Shown one piece after another: positions 28,082 to 35,660 of a stretch of DNA of 64,000 bases. The DNA comes from an uncultured Shewanella sp. (GTDB taxonomy: Bacteria; Pseudomonadota; Gammaproteobacteria; Enterobacterales; Shewanellaceae). A model generated the notes under the pieces. The model was given only the letters and a program-made list of their open reading frames with translations. It was not told the origin of the DNA and did not search any database. The position numbers were made by a program, and so were the translations under genes. The DNA lies in the NCBI GenBank assembly GCA_947503555.1, contig CANNEE010000002.1, positions 310,001 through 374,000 of the forward strand, in the 5' to 3' direction. Position 1 is the first letter of the stretch; each line of letters starts with the position of its first letter.

Positions 28082-28118
28082 ATAACCCCGATTAACCTTT
28101 ATGGTTAATCGGGGTTAT
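28082..28118. terminator. Bidirectional terminator between glycosyltransferase and dsbA
   Basis: A 16-bp perfect inverted repeat (ATAACCCCGATTAACC and its complement) with a 5-base loop separates two convergent genes. It lacks long T tracts but is very stable. Confidence 0.75.
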
Positions 28119-28141
28119 AGCTATGCAAGGAGTGCTGGATA

Positions 28142-28801
28142 CTAGCTAGTCTTAGTCGATAGGAAGTTAATTAATTCGATTAGCTGTCCAAGGGTTCTAA
28201 TCTGGCTCATATCAATTTTGTACTTGTCGTTGACCACAAAGGCTGGCACGCCATTGATGCTAAACTCTTCTTGCTGAGCACGCCATAGCGCAAGTTTTGC
28301 GTCGGTTTTTTTGCTGTCAGCAATTTTGTCATATTGACTCACATCTATGCCATTTTCGCTAAAGACCTGCTTAATATCATCACGGTTATTTAGCTTAGGA
28401 GAGTGATCATCACCCGGGGCGCCATGGTCATGGCCGTGACCTGCATTTTCCCCCTGAATGGCTTTAAACATCGCCTTGGTCATCACTTTTTGGGCATTGA
28501 GCTCTTGAATAACGGCTAATGCACGCATGACTTCGGTGCCGATATCGCTGCGCATATAATCAACATGTTTAGTATCAAACTGAATATTACTATTGATATT
28601 AGCTTTAATATCAGCCATATAGTTCATTTCCATGCTAGAACAGTTATGGCAATAAAATGAGAAAAACTCTGTGAGTTTTGGTTGAGCCGATGGTGCTTTT
28701 TCAGAGATCTGAATATAGTGTTTGCCTTCAATAAAATCAGCTGCAAAGCTAGACATTGATGCTGCTGTTAAACCTATGGCAAGGGCTATTTTCTTTATCA
28801 C
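28142..28801 (-). CDS. dsbA: Periplasmic thiol:disulfide interchange protein, DsbA type
   Basis: The 219-residue thioredoxin-fold protein has a signal peptide (about 1-20, SSFA-AD). The active site C51-H-N-C54 lies in FFSFYCHNC, and the cis-proline is in NGVPAF (P186). This makes it an oxidant for folding secreted proteins. The CHNC dipeptide differs from the usual CPHC and should shift the redox potential. The helical insert carries GHGHDHGAPGDDH around 121-133, an unusual histidine-rich loop that could bind metal. Shewanella and Vibrio DsbA proteins are of similar size. It may serve cytochrome c maturation and the cysteine-paired regulators elsewhere in the window (inference). Confidence 0.88.
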   Translation of the reverse strand: MIKKIALAIGLTAASMSSFAADFIEGKHYIQISEKAPSAQPKLTEFFSFYCHNCSSMEMNYMADIKANINSNIQFDTKHVDYMRSDIGTEVMRALAVIQELNAQKVMTKAMFKAIQGENAGHGHDHGAPGDDHSPKLNNRDDIKQVFSENGIDVSQYDKIADSKKTDAKLALWRAQQEEFSINGVPAFVVNDKYKIDMSQIRTLGQLIELINFLSTKTS

Positions 28802-28980
28802 AAAGTTATCCTCTACATATAAGTTGTAATGGAGAATGAGATGGAGTTTGGAGTCGTGTGTCAGCTACATTAGGAGGCGAACCTTAAACATGGCTGAAAA
28901 TGATTTTCATTAAACGGTAAAGTGTGACCCTAGACAGGTTTTATTATGCTAATGAAAATAACGGTGGGAATAGACGACGC

Positions 28981-29625
28981 TTAGCTGGCTCTTAGGCTCT
29001 GCCATGCTTCGCAGACTTGTCGAAATTTTTCGGCATCACCATTGGGTCTGTCCGGGTGATGTTGTAGAGCAAGTTTACGCCATTGACGTCTGACATCTTT
29101 ATTGCTGGCTGACTCATCAAGCTCAAATACTTTTAGTGCTTGAGTTTTATTGAGTAACTGGCAATTCGCGCCAATGTAATCTTGATAGTTGCTCCAAAAA
29201 GATTCTAACAGTTCTCTGACGACATTGGCTGAGGCGTCATAGTTGTTCCAATCTAGGTAATATTCTCTCAGTGAGGTGTCCTGTGCAATTAACGCTTGTG
29301 TATCGTTTGGAACGATTCGAAACAGAATGATCTCCATAGCTTGCACTTGTAGCCATTGTTTCGGCAATAGCATGGTTTGAAGCTCATAAAGTGCATTCAT
29401 AAGTAGAAAATTACGTTTGAACAGCGACTTTTCAGGGTTATCGTCGAGTTCAGTCATGAGTCCTTTTTGTTGTAACTCAGCTGCTAGATGGTGAACTTTC
29501 CAGCTTTTATATGACTCTTGCAGTAGGCTTAGGAGGGGCCATATGAGTGGATTATCATCTTTAGTCAACTCAGATGAGCTAGGTTCTTTGGTTTCAATAG
29601 CTACAGGTGTTTTGGCAACAAGCAT
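28981..29625 (-). CDS. J-domain protein with C-terminal DnaJ domain
   Basis: The last 55 residues form a J domain with KVFELDESASNKDVRRQWRKLALQHHPDRPNGDAEKF; HPD is at 190-192. The protein should therefore stimulate a DnaK-type ATPase. The N-terminal 150 residues are helical and unassigned, with no zinc-finger or C-terminal substrate domains of classical DnaJ. It therefore resembles the 'DnaJ-related' proteins with a C-terminal J domain found in Shewanella and Vibrio. The start near 29625 has alternatives, since the first in-frame codons are weakly preceded by a ribosome-binding site. It lies downstream of nfsB but beyond a terminator. Confidence 0.8.
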   Translation of the reverse strand: MLVAKTPVAIETKEPSSSELTKDDNPLIWPLLSLLQESYKSWKVHHLAAELQQKGLMTELDDNPEKSLFKRNFLLMNALYELQTMLLPKQWLQVQAMEIILFRIVPNDTQALIAQDTSLREYYLDWNNYDASANVVRELLESFWSNYQDYIGANCQLLNKTQALKVFELDESASNKDVRRQWRKLALQHHPDRPNGDAEKFRQVCEAWQSLRAS

Positions 29626-29732
29626 GATTCCATTTGCTCAGTTTATCGACGATAAAAATAACTATACCTAGCCACTGCATAAGTTTCAAACATAGGTACT
29701 TTGAAGTGAAGATTATCCCCATTTTGTATGAT

Positions 29733-29761
29733 AAACACCCGCTCGTTGAGCGGGTGTTTAG
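29733..29761 (-). terminator. Terminator of nfsB
   Basis: A 12-bp stem (AAACACCCGCTC / GAGCGGGTGTTT) with a 3-base loop lies a few bases after the nfsB stop codon on the minus strand, followed by TTTATC. Confidence 0.8.
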
Positions 29762-29765
29762 GGGG

Positions 29766-30419
29766 TTATAACTCAGTAAAGGTGATAGCTTGAGGCAGAC
29801 GTGATTTAGGCAGATTAGCATTAAAGTCTGCTTCTGCGTGATAACCTAATGCAACGAGTACACTGGCTCGATAGCCTTTTTCGGTTAACCCTAGCTCTTT
29901 ATCCAGAATGCTAGCGTCAAAACCTTCAATTGGGCAAGCGTCTATATCCAGCACACTTGCTCCCAACAGCAGGTTACCTAGGGCTAAATAGACCTGCTTT
30001 TCCATCCATTGATCTGCATCTTTGAGCTCTTTTCTATGTAGATTGACAAAGAAATTACGACCATTTTCTACTGTTTGTTTCATCTCTTGGGTTTCAAAAC
30101 GGCCATCTTTATCTTCTTGTTCGAGTAGTTCGATAAGGTGCTGGTCAGTAAATTCCGTCTTGACACAAAGGGCTAGCACATGGGAAGCGTTTAGAATTTT
30201 GTCTGTATTAAACGCAAAGTTCTCTGTGGATTTGGCGAGTCTTTGTTTGCCTTCATCGGTCGATGCGAGGACGAAATGCCAAGGCTGGGAATTAACAGAG
30301 GATGGACTGTATTGGAGCAGCGTTTTTATCTCTTCAATATTGGCTTCACTGATACGTTTATTTGGATCGAATACTTTAGTGGTATAACGTTTCTTAGCTA
30401 ACTGACTCAGGTTACTCAT
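29766..30419 (-). CDS. nfsB: Oxygen-insensitive NAD(P)H nitroreductase / dihydropteridine reductase
   Basis: The 217-residue protein is an FMN-binding nitroreductase of the NfsB group. YTTKVFDPNKRIS near the N-terminus, SPSSVNSQPWHF (FMN contact), and EKQVYLALGNLLLGA with the GFDASILDKELGL segment match E. coli NfsB and Enterobacter NR throughout. It reduces nitro compounds and quinones by two electrons and has dihydropteridine reductase activity. It is a single gene with its own terminator. Confidence 0.93.
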   Translation of the reverse strand: MSNLSQLAKKRYTTKVFDPNKRISEANIEEIKTLLQYSPSSVNSQPWHFVLASTDEGKQRLAKSTENFAFNTDKILNASHVLALCVKTEFTDQHLIELLEQEDKDGRFETQEMKQTVENGRNFFVNLHRKELKDADQWMEKQVYLALGNLLLGASVLDIDACPIEGFDASILDKELGLTEKGYRASVLVALGYHAEADFNANLPKSRLPQAITFTEL

Positions 30420-30755
30420 TGAGAAAACTCCGTTGCTTTAAGAGAGTGAAAAACGCCATTTTATGCTTTTTTGATTATAAAAAAACTAGATAAGTATTGA
30501 ATCACTATCAAAATATTTTTGACAATTAGTGAGGTTAACAGGAAGGAGAGTATAGGGCTTCAAGAGGCTAAGGCTTACCTTGAGTCGCAGTATTACCTTT
30601 CATTGGCTATGGTATTTGTATATACGCGCTTTTTGAGTATTAACAATCAGGTCAATACTCATTTGGGATACAGTCAATTTACACAAGTAGAGCGGTTATA
30701 GCGCGACACTTTGGTATTGGCAGGTGTTTGTAGTATAGGTAAAGGAATGGGACAA
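30420..30755. other. Divergent intergenic region upstream of nfsB and the CHASE-GGDEF gene
   Basis: The region is A/T-rich. A 60-codon frame beginning at a TTG (30519) has no homology or convincing ribosome-binding site and is not called. No hairpin or operator stands out. Confidence 0.4.
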
Positions 30756-32348
30756 ATGGTTCGGCTTTTTTCTATAAAAGCATTATTTCTGATGGTTGCA
30801 CTCGGCACTATCTTATCTATCCATATTGGCTATTTAGTTCACCGCCAAGAGCAAGCTGCATTTAAATTGGGGTTTGAGAAAGATGTAGCGGATAAAGCTG
30901 CCGCCATTGAGCGAGAGTTATTGGTTAATATAGAAGTGCTTTACGCGGTTAAGGGCTTGTATGATAGCTCTGAAAAAGTGACCCACGAAGAGTTTTCTCA
31001 TCTAGCCGAGAGTTTTATTGCGCGCCATCCAAATATTCAGGCATTGGAGTGGATACCCAAGGTTTTGGATAAGGATAGGCTAGGATTTGAATTGGAAATC
31101 CAGCAGTACAATAAGCAGTTTACCATCACAGAAAAAGCAGATGATGGTGCTATGGTGATTGCAGGTTATCGACAAGTTTATTTTCCGGTGACGTTTTTGA
31201 CCCCTATGCAAGGTAATGAAGCCGCATATGGTTTTGATTTAGCATCAAGCCCTACTCGATTTGCTAGTCTTGAGCAGTCTAGGGACTCAGGGGAAATGAC
31301 GGCTTCTGGCAGTATGCGCTTAGTACAGGAAGCCGAAAATCAAAAGGGTTTTTTGATATTTATGCCTGTTTATAAGGGGCAAAGCGACTCTCTTATGGCA
31401 AGACGAGAGGCTTTACAAGGTTTTGTACTAGGAGTCTTTCGTATTGGGGACATAGTGGCTAGTGCCATAGATAGGATCAGCGACCGTGGTATTGCGTTTA
31501 CGCTGTTGGATATTACTCAAGCACCTGAAACCTTATTTGAGCAGTATGGAAAGCAGCAAAGTCTGAGTGAGTATCAATATAGTGTTGATTTACTTCCTAT
31601 TGGCGGTAGAAGTTGGCGACTATTAGCTTATCCAAGACAAGCATATTACGAGCAGCATATGCAACAGATGTCAGCTTGGGTATCACTCTATGGCGTAATT
31701 CTTATCCTTGTTTTCGCGCTATACATCTATGGCGTGATTCGTCGTAAAGAGTTAATCAAATTAGAGGTGATTGAACGAACTGCTGACTTAAATGAGGCAA
31801 ATCAACGACTAGAAACGCTTTCACAGACGGACAGCTTGACCCATATCGCTAATAGACGTTTGTTTGACAGTGAATTTGAGCAAGAATGGAGCCGTGCCCA
31901 GCGAGAAGGCGCTCACATTACCTTAATTATGATAGATATTGACTGCTTTAAGGCCTATAACGATTTATATGGTCATCAAGCTGGGGATGAGTGTTTACGT
32001 AAGGTGGCAGAGTGTTTAAAAACGAGTCTTAGACGCCCTGCAGATTTGTTGGCTAGGTATGGTGGCGAAGAGTTTGTCATTTTGCTACCTAATACCAAAA
32101 ATGCTGCAATACCGGCCAAGCGTTGTTGCGCTGACATACAAGCACTGAATATTCCACATCAAGCCTCGAGTGTTGCAAAAGTGGTGACAGCAAGTGTTGG
32201 AGGTATCAGTCTGATACCGACTTCCAATATCTCTGCTGAATATGCGCTGTCTCTAGCAGATTCCGCTATGTATCAGGCCAAGGCCTCTGGTCGTAACCGA
32301 GTTAAGTTACTAAAAGCGCCACAGGCCTCTCGCTCAGAAGTGAGTTAA
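30756..32348 (+). CDS. Membrane-bound diguanylate cyclase with CHASE sensor
   Basis: From the ATG at 30756 (AAAGGA about 9 nt upstream; ATG at 30747 and TTG at 30711 are alternatives) the protein has about 530 residues. It has two membrane helices (near 8-25 and 310-330) bracketing a periplasmic CHASE domain. Conserved CHASE pieces are NIQALEWIPKV, YFPVTFLTP and GFDLASSPTR. A short coiled stretch leads into a GGDEF domain whose active site is RYGGEEFVILLP. An RPAD motif five residues before it fits the inhibitory c-di-GMP I-site. It should make c-di-GMP in response to an unknown periplasmic ligand. Its stop is one base from that of the convergent CBS gene. Confidence 0.9.
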   Translation: MVRLFSIKALFLMVALGTILSIHIGYLVHRQEQAAFKLGFEKDVADKAAAIERELLVNIEVLYAVKGLYDSSEKVTHEEFSHLAESFIARHPNIQALEWIPKVLDKDRLGFELEIQQYNKQFTITEKADDGAMVIAGYRQVYFPVTFLTPMQGNEAAYGFDLASSPTRFASLEQSRDSGEMTASGSMRLVQEAENQKGFLIFMPVYKGQSDSLMARREALQGFVLGVFRIGDIVASAIDRISDRGIAFTLLDITQAPETLFEQYGKQQSLSEYQYSVDLLPIGGRSWRLLAYPRQAYYEQHMQQMSAWVSLYGVILILVFALYIYGVIRRKELIKLEVIERTADLNEANQRLETLSQTDSLTHIANRRLFDSEFEQEWSRAQREGAHITLIMIDIDCFKAYNDLYGHQAGDECLRKVAECLKTSLRRPADLLARYGGEEFVILLPNTKNAAIPAKRCCADIQALNIPHQASSVAKVVTASVGGISLIPTSNISAEYALSLADSAMYQAKASGRNRVKLLKAPQASRSEVS

Positions 32349-32349
32349 G

Positions 32350-32772
32350 TTAGCCTTGCTGTAGTAGCTTAGCGCATAGTTTGACAAAATCAGATGAGGT
32401 AACAATCCCTATCACTTTGTTCTTGTCATCGATAACGGGAAGACAACCCAGCTTATTATCGACAAAGTACTCCACTACTATGCTTAATGGTTCATCTTGA
32501 TCGAGTTTTTCCGTATCAGTTTCGGTAATGGTGGATATTTCTGCAAGGCGCTCGCGTCTTTCTAAGGCGCCTGAACCATACTTGTTAAGTAAGGTAATAA
32601 CACTGGCGATCATACGTTTATGGGTCAGAATTCCCACAAAAGTGCCATCCTCTTCAGAGATAACGGGAATATGCCGTACGCCACGGTTTTGCATCAACAG
32701 ATGAGCATCTTTAATACTAGCCTTGTCACTAATACAGACTGGGTTGGCTGTCATAATATCACTGACTTTCAT
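32350..32772 (-). CDS. CBS-domain pair protein
   Basis: The 140-residue protein consists of two CBS motifs (about 1-60 and 78-138). The first has MTANPVCISDKASIKDAHLLMQNRGVRHIPVI, the second DEPLSIVVEYFVDNKLGCLPVID with VIGIVTSSDFV. Such stand-alone pairs bind adenosine nucleotides and act as energy sensors for partner proteins. No enzyme domain is attached and the partner is unknown. It converges with the GGDEF gene almost stop-to-stop. Confidence 0.9.
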   Translation of the reverse strand: MKVSDIMTANPVCISDKASIKDAHLLMQNRGVRHIPVISEEDGTFVGILTHKRMIASVITLLNKYGSGALERRERLAEISTITETDTEKLDQDEPLSIVVEYFVDNKLGCLPVIDDKNKVIGIVTSSDFVKLCAKLLQQG

Positions 32773-32932
32773 TGCTAAGCTCCCTAAGTTTATAGCTGTA
32801 ACTTACTATTTTAAAAAGATAAGGCAAACGATTAGCTTCATTATAATGCCTGTTTGATGGAACTGTTATCTTATTTTAAACCAAGATTTACATTCGTTTT
32901 GACAACAAGTCAGATGCAATGTGTTTACTCTT

Positions 32933-32950
32933 TTGTCACATTTGTGTAAT
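32933..32950 (+). promoter_or_regulatory. Pho box upstream of phoD
   Basis: TTGTCAC-ATTT-GTGTAAT fits the PhoB binding pattern of two 7-bp CTGTCAT-like repeats separated by four A/T bases; the left repeat is close and the right weaker. It lies 63 bases before the phoD ATG. PhoB control on phosphate starvation is expected. Confidence 0.55.
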
Positions 32951-33012
32951 AGTAATTCTTCAAAATCTGATTAGACCTCATACCACATAATAAATAAAAG
33001 GGAATAATAATA

Positions 33013-34779
33013 ATGAAACGGTCTTTTTCTCGTCGTGACTTTTTGGTCATGTCTGCAAAAGGTGCAGGTGCTGCTGCGCTTTCTTACGGTTTAATGGGCT
33101 GTGGTAGTGATAGTGACTCGGGAAGTGCTATTGCTGCTGAGTTTTTACATGGTATTGCCAGTGGCGACCCTAGCCATGACGCCGTTATTCTTTGGACCCG
33201 TGTCACTCCTGCCCAAGAGGGCGATGTGGTTGTTAGTTGGAAAGTGGCCCGTGATGAAGGGCTGACTGATCTTGTGACAACGGGCAGCATGGTCACTAAC
33301 AGTGATCGTGATTATACGGTAAAAGTTGATGCTATGGGTCTTGAAAGTGGTCAACATTACTTCTATCAATTCTCGGTAAATGATACTGCGTCTGTGACAG
33401 GCAAAACAAAGACCTTACCAGAAGGTGCAGTGACTTCAGCCAAGTTCGCTGTCATGTCTTGTGCTAATTATCCTGCCGGTTACTTCAATGCCTATGCGAT
33501 GGCTGCAGTACAAGAGAACCTTGATGCTGTCATTCACTTAGGTGATTACATCTATGAATATGCGCGCGGTGGTTATGCCAGTGAAAATGCGGCAGCACTT
33601 AATAGAGAAGTGTTACCTGCAACTGAGTGTATTAGCCTTGCAGATTATCGTACTCGTTATGGACAATACCGCTCAGATGCGAGTTTACAGATGCTTCACG
33701 GTAAGGTGCCTTTTATTACAGTATGGGATGACCATGAGGTGGCGAACGATAGCTGGCGAGATGGTGCTGAAAATCACAGTGATGACGAAGGTGATTTCGA
33801 TGCGCGTAAGACTGCCGCATTGCAGGCATATTTTGAGTGGCTGCCTATTCGTCCTTGGCGCGAAGGCAATCATGAAGAGATCTATCGCAGCTTCTCCTAT
33901 GGCGACCTCGTCGATCTTTATATGTTAGACACCCGCTTGCTCGCTCGCGATGAACCGCTCAATCTGCTGAATTACAACGATCCTGTAAATGGTTTCGATG
34001 CCGAGAAATTTACTGCAGATGTCGCGGATCAAAACCGTACCATGCTTGGACAGGTACAACGAATTTGGTTACAGGGTAAGTTACTGTCATCAACCGCTAA
34101 GTGGCAGTTGTTAGGTCAGCAGGTGTTGATGGGGCGCATGATGTTGCCTGCAGCGATTGCGACCCAAGCTCTGACCATAGAGCAATATGCTATGTTAGGA
34201 GCCTTGGCTCAGTTAGCTGCTCGTGCTCAAGCTGGTGACCCGACATTAACAGTTGAAGAACTAACTTACTTACAAGCTAATCAAGCTTTGCTGACTCCAG
34301 AGGTAATGGCTGCGCTGCAAATGCCGTCGATTCCTTATAACCTTGATGCTTGGGACGGCTATGCCTATGAGCGAGAAGTGGTATTAGGGACGGCTAAGTC
34401 ACGCAATGCCAACCTTGTCGTTATCGCTGGAGATACCCATAACGCTTGGGCGAATGAGCTTAAGGATATAAATGGTGATGCAGTGGGGGTTGAGTTTGCT
34501 ACAAGCTCCATCTCTTCTCCTGGTATGGACCTGTATCTCAAGTTGGATAAAAGTAAGGCCGATGAAACTGAAGCTGCGGTTCTGGGCTTAGTCGAAGAGC
34601 TAAAATATGCCAACTTGTTTGACCGAGGTTTTATGACGCTAGAGTTTACCCATGAGCAAGTGACCAGTCAGTGGCACTATGTTAGTACGACCCAGTCAGA
34701 GGAATTTACCGAGTTAGTTGAGCGCAGCAAAACAGCGGTTACTAAAGCTGGCGAGCACACTATTACCATGGTTTCTTAA
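33013..34779 (+). CDS. phoD: PhoD-like alkaline phosphatase / phosphodiesterase, Tat-exported
   Basis: The 588-residue protein opens with a twin-arginine signal (SRRDFLVMS) that also holds a lipobox-like GLMGC (Cys about 30), so it may be Tat-exported and lipidated. It has the N-terminal fibronectin-like PhoD_N domain (FLHGIASGDPSHDAVILWTRVTP) and the metallophosphatase domain. Metal-site motifs are MSCANYPAGYFNAY, VIHLGDYIYEY, VWDDHEVANDSW and VIAGDTHNAW. PhoD enzymes use Fe and Ca to cut phosphomono- and diesters, for instance teichoic acid or phospholipid headgroups. A Pho box is seen upstream. An insert around residues 375-445 is rich in Ala, Gln and Leu. Confidence 0.9.
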   Translation: MKRSFSRRDFLVMSAKGAGAAALSYGLMGCGSDSDSGSAIAAEFLHGIASGDPSHDAVILWTRVTPAQEGDVVVSWKVARDEGLTDLVTTGSMVTNSDRDYTVKVDAMGLESGQHYFYQFSVNDTASVTGKTKTLPEGAVTSAKFAVMSCANYPAGYFNAYAMAAVQENLDAVIHLGDYIYEYARGGYASENAAALNREVLPATECISLADYRTRYGQYRSDASLQMLHGKVPFITVWDDHEVANDSWRDGAENHSDDEGDFDARKTAALQAYFEWLPIRPWREGNHEEIYRSFSYGDLVDLYMLDTRLLARDEPLNLLNYNDPVNGFDAEKFTADVADQNRTMLGQVQRIWLQGKLLSSTAKWQLLGQQVLMGRMMLPAAIATQALTIEQYAMLGALAQLAARAQAGDPTLTVEELTYLQANQALLTPEVMAALQMPSIPYNLDAWDGYAYEREVVLGTAKSRNANLVVIAGDTHNAWANELKDINGDAVGVEFATSSISSPGMDLYLKLDKSKADETEAAVLGLVEELKYANLFDRGFMTLEFTHEQVTSQWHYVSTTQSEEFTELVERSKTAVTKAGEHTITMVS

Positions 34780-34789
34780 TCTTCTGTCC

Positions 34790-34821
34790 ATAGGGCTTAG
34801 TCTGCTTAGGCTTAGCCCTAT
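34790..34821 (+). terminator. Possible terminator of phoD
   Basis: An 8-bp stem (ATAGGGCT / AGCCCTAT) lies ten bases after the phoD stop codon. There is no T tract, so termination is uncertain. Confidence 0.4.
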
Positions 34822-34873
34822 CGCTATATCACTTAGATGTTAAGTCACATTCCTTAATAAACTCTGTGCTAAA

Positions 34874-34909
34874 TTGCAGCGTAATCTGAAAAATTAGTAT
34901 AGAATACGC
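34874..34909 (+). promoter_or_regulatory. Promoter of the phosphoribosyltransferase gene
   Basis: TTGCAG at 34874-34879 and TATAGAAT starting at 34898, separated by 18 bases, make a credible sigma-70 promoter. The -10 box is followed by ACGCG, a G/C-rich discriminator of the kind linked to stringent control of stable RNA and nucleotide genes. Transcription would begin near 34910 and give a leader of about 110 nt. Confidence 0.6.
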
Positions 34910-35021
34910 GTCCAAATCTTGGTGGGCACCTAAGAAACATAGGACTTCGCTTATTCTAGTATTTGGAATAATGGCCTCTGTCCCACCAGTTCTTCAATAA
35001 TAACTAGACGGGAATACGCCA
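34910..35021 (+). promoter_or_regulatory. Structured 5' leader of the purine phosphoribosyltransferase gene
   Basis: TGGTGGG (34920-34926) pairs with CCCACCA (34982-34988). Inside it lie two smaller hairpins, CCTA/TAGG (34929-34943) and TTATTC/GAATAA (34951-34971), giving a three-way junction. A second pairing, TCCAAAT (34911-34917) with ATTTGGA (34961-34967), excludes one inner hairpin and crosses the closing stem. The leader therefore has mutually exclusive or pseudoknotted folds. It does not match the purine riboswitch core that I know. Confidence 0.5.
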
Positions 35022-35582
35022 ATGTCAGAGAAACGCTTTATCACAGCTCAGGAACTACTTGAGGACTCATTTCGTTTGGCTTCTCAGGTTTACGAAAGTG
35101 GTTTTCGCCCGCAATTTATTGTTGGAATTTGGCGCGGTGGTGCTCCAATTGGCATCGCAGTGCAAGAGTTTTTTGACTTTAAAGAAGTTGAAACAGATCA
35201 TATCGCCGTACGTACTTCTTCTTACTATGGTATTAACCAGCAAAGTAAGAAGATTAAGGTCCATGGCCTGCACTATATCATCGAAAATGCTAATGCCGAC
35301 GATAGTCTACTTATCGTGGATGATGTGTTTGATTCTGGTCGCAGTGTGCACGCACTCAAAGAGAAATTAAACCAATTTATGCGTTTGAATATTCCTAAGG
35401 ATATTCGCATTGCATGTCCTTATTACAAGCCAACGAATACAGCTGTTGACCTTACGCCGGATTACTATATCCATAAGTCAGATGAATGGTTAGTGTTCCC
35501 TCATGAGGTGGCTGGCTTGTCACCTGAAGAGCTTGCTGAAGGTAAGGGTGACTTAAAAAATATTAGTCACCTATTTAAGTAA
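35022..35582 (+). CDS. Hypoxanthine/xanthine-type phosphoribosyltransferase
   Basis: The 186-residue protein is a type I phosphoribosyltransferase. The PRPP-binding motif LLIVDDVFDSGRS is central, GIWRGGAPIG is the first PRPP loop, and RTSSYYG lies in the flexible catalytic loop. The overall form follows the 'hypoxanthine phosphoribosyltransferase' type found in Vibrio and Shewanella, distinct from E. coli Hpt and Gpt. It salvages purine bases to nucleotides. The base used is not certain. It has its own strong promoter with a long structured leader and is followed by a strong terminator. Confidence 0.88.
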   Translation: MSEKRFITAQELLEDSFRLASQVYESGFRPQFIVGIWRGGAPIGIAVQEFFDFKEVETDHIAVRTSSYYGINQQSKKIKVHGLHYIIENANADDSLLIVDDVFDSGRSVHALKEKLNQFMRLNIPKDIRIACPYYKPTNTAVDLTPDYYIHKSDEWLVFPHEVAGLSPEELAEGKGDLKNISHLFK

Positions 35583-35605
35583 TTTATTTAAATTGGTATG
35601 ACTTT

Positions 35606-35637
35606 AAAAGGTATCGCCTTGGCGATACCTTTTTTAT
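35606..35637 (+). terminator. Terminator of the phosphoribosyltransferase gene
   Basis: A 13-bp perfect stem (AAAAGGTATCGCC / GGCGATACCTTTT) is followed by more T residues. The A-rich 5' side could also serve the convergent aminopeptidase gene. Confidence 0.92.
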
Positions 35638-35660
35638 TGGTAGCCTCATTTCAAAACAAG

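Noticed and set aside
30519-30701. 60-codon reading frame before the CHASE-GGDEF gene
   Set aside because: TTG start without a convincing ribosome-binding site, and no recognisable protein features.
34910-35021. Classical purine riboswitch, SRP RNA or tRNA in the phosphoribosyltransferase leader
   Set aside because: The conserved core sequences of these RNAs are not present. Only the general three-way fold is similar.
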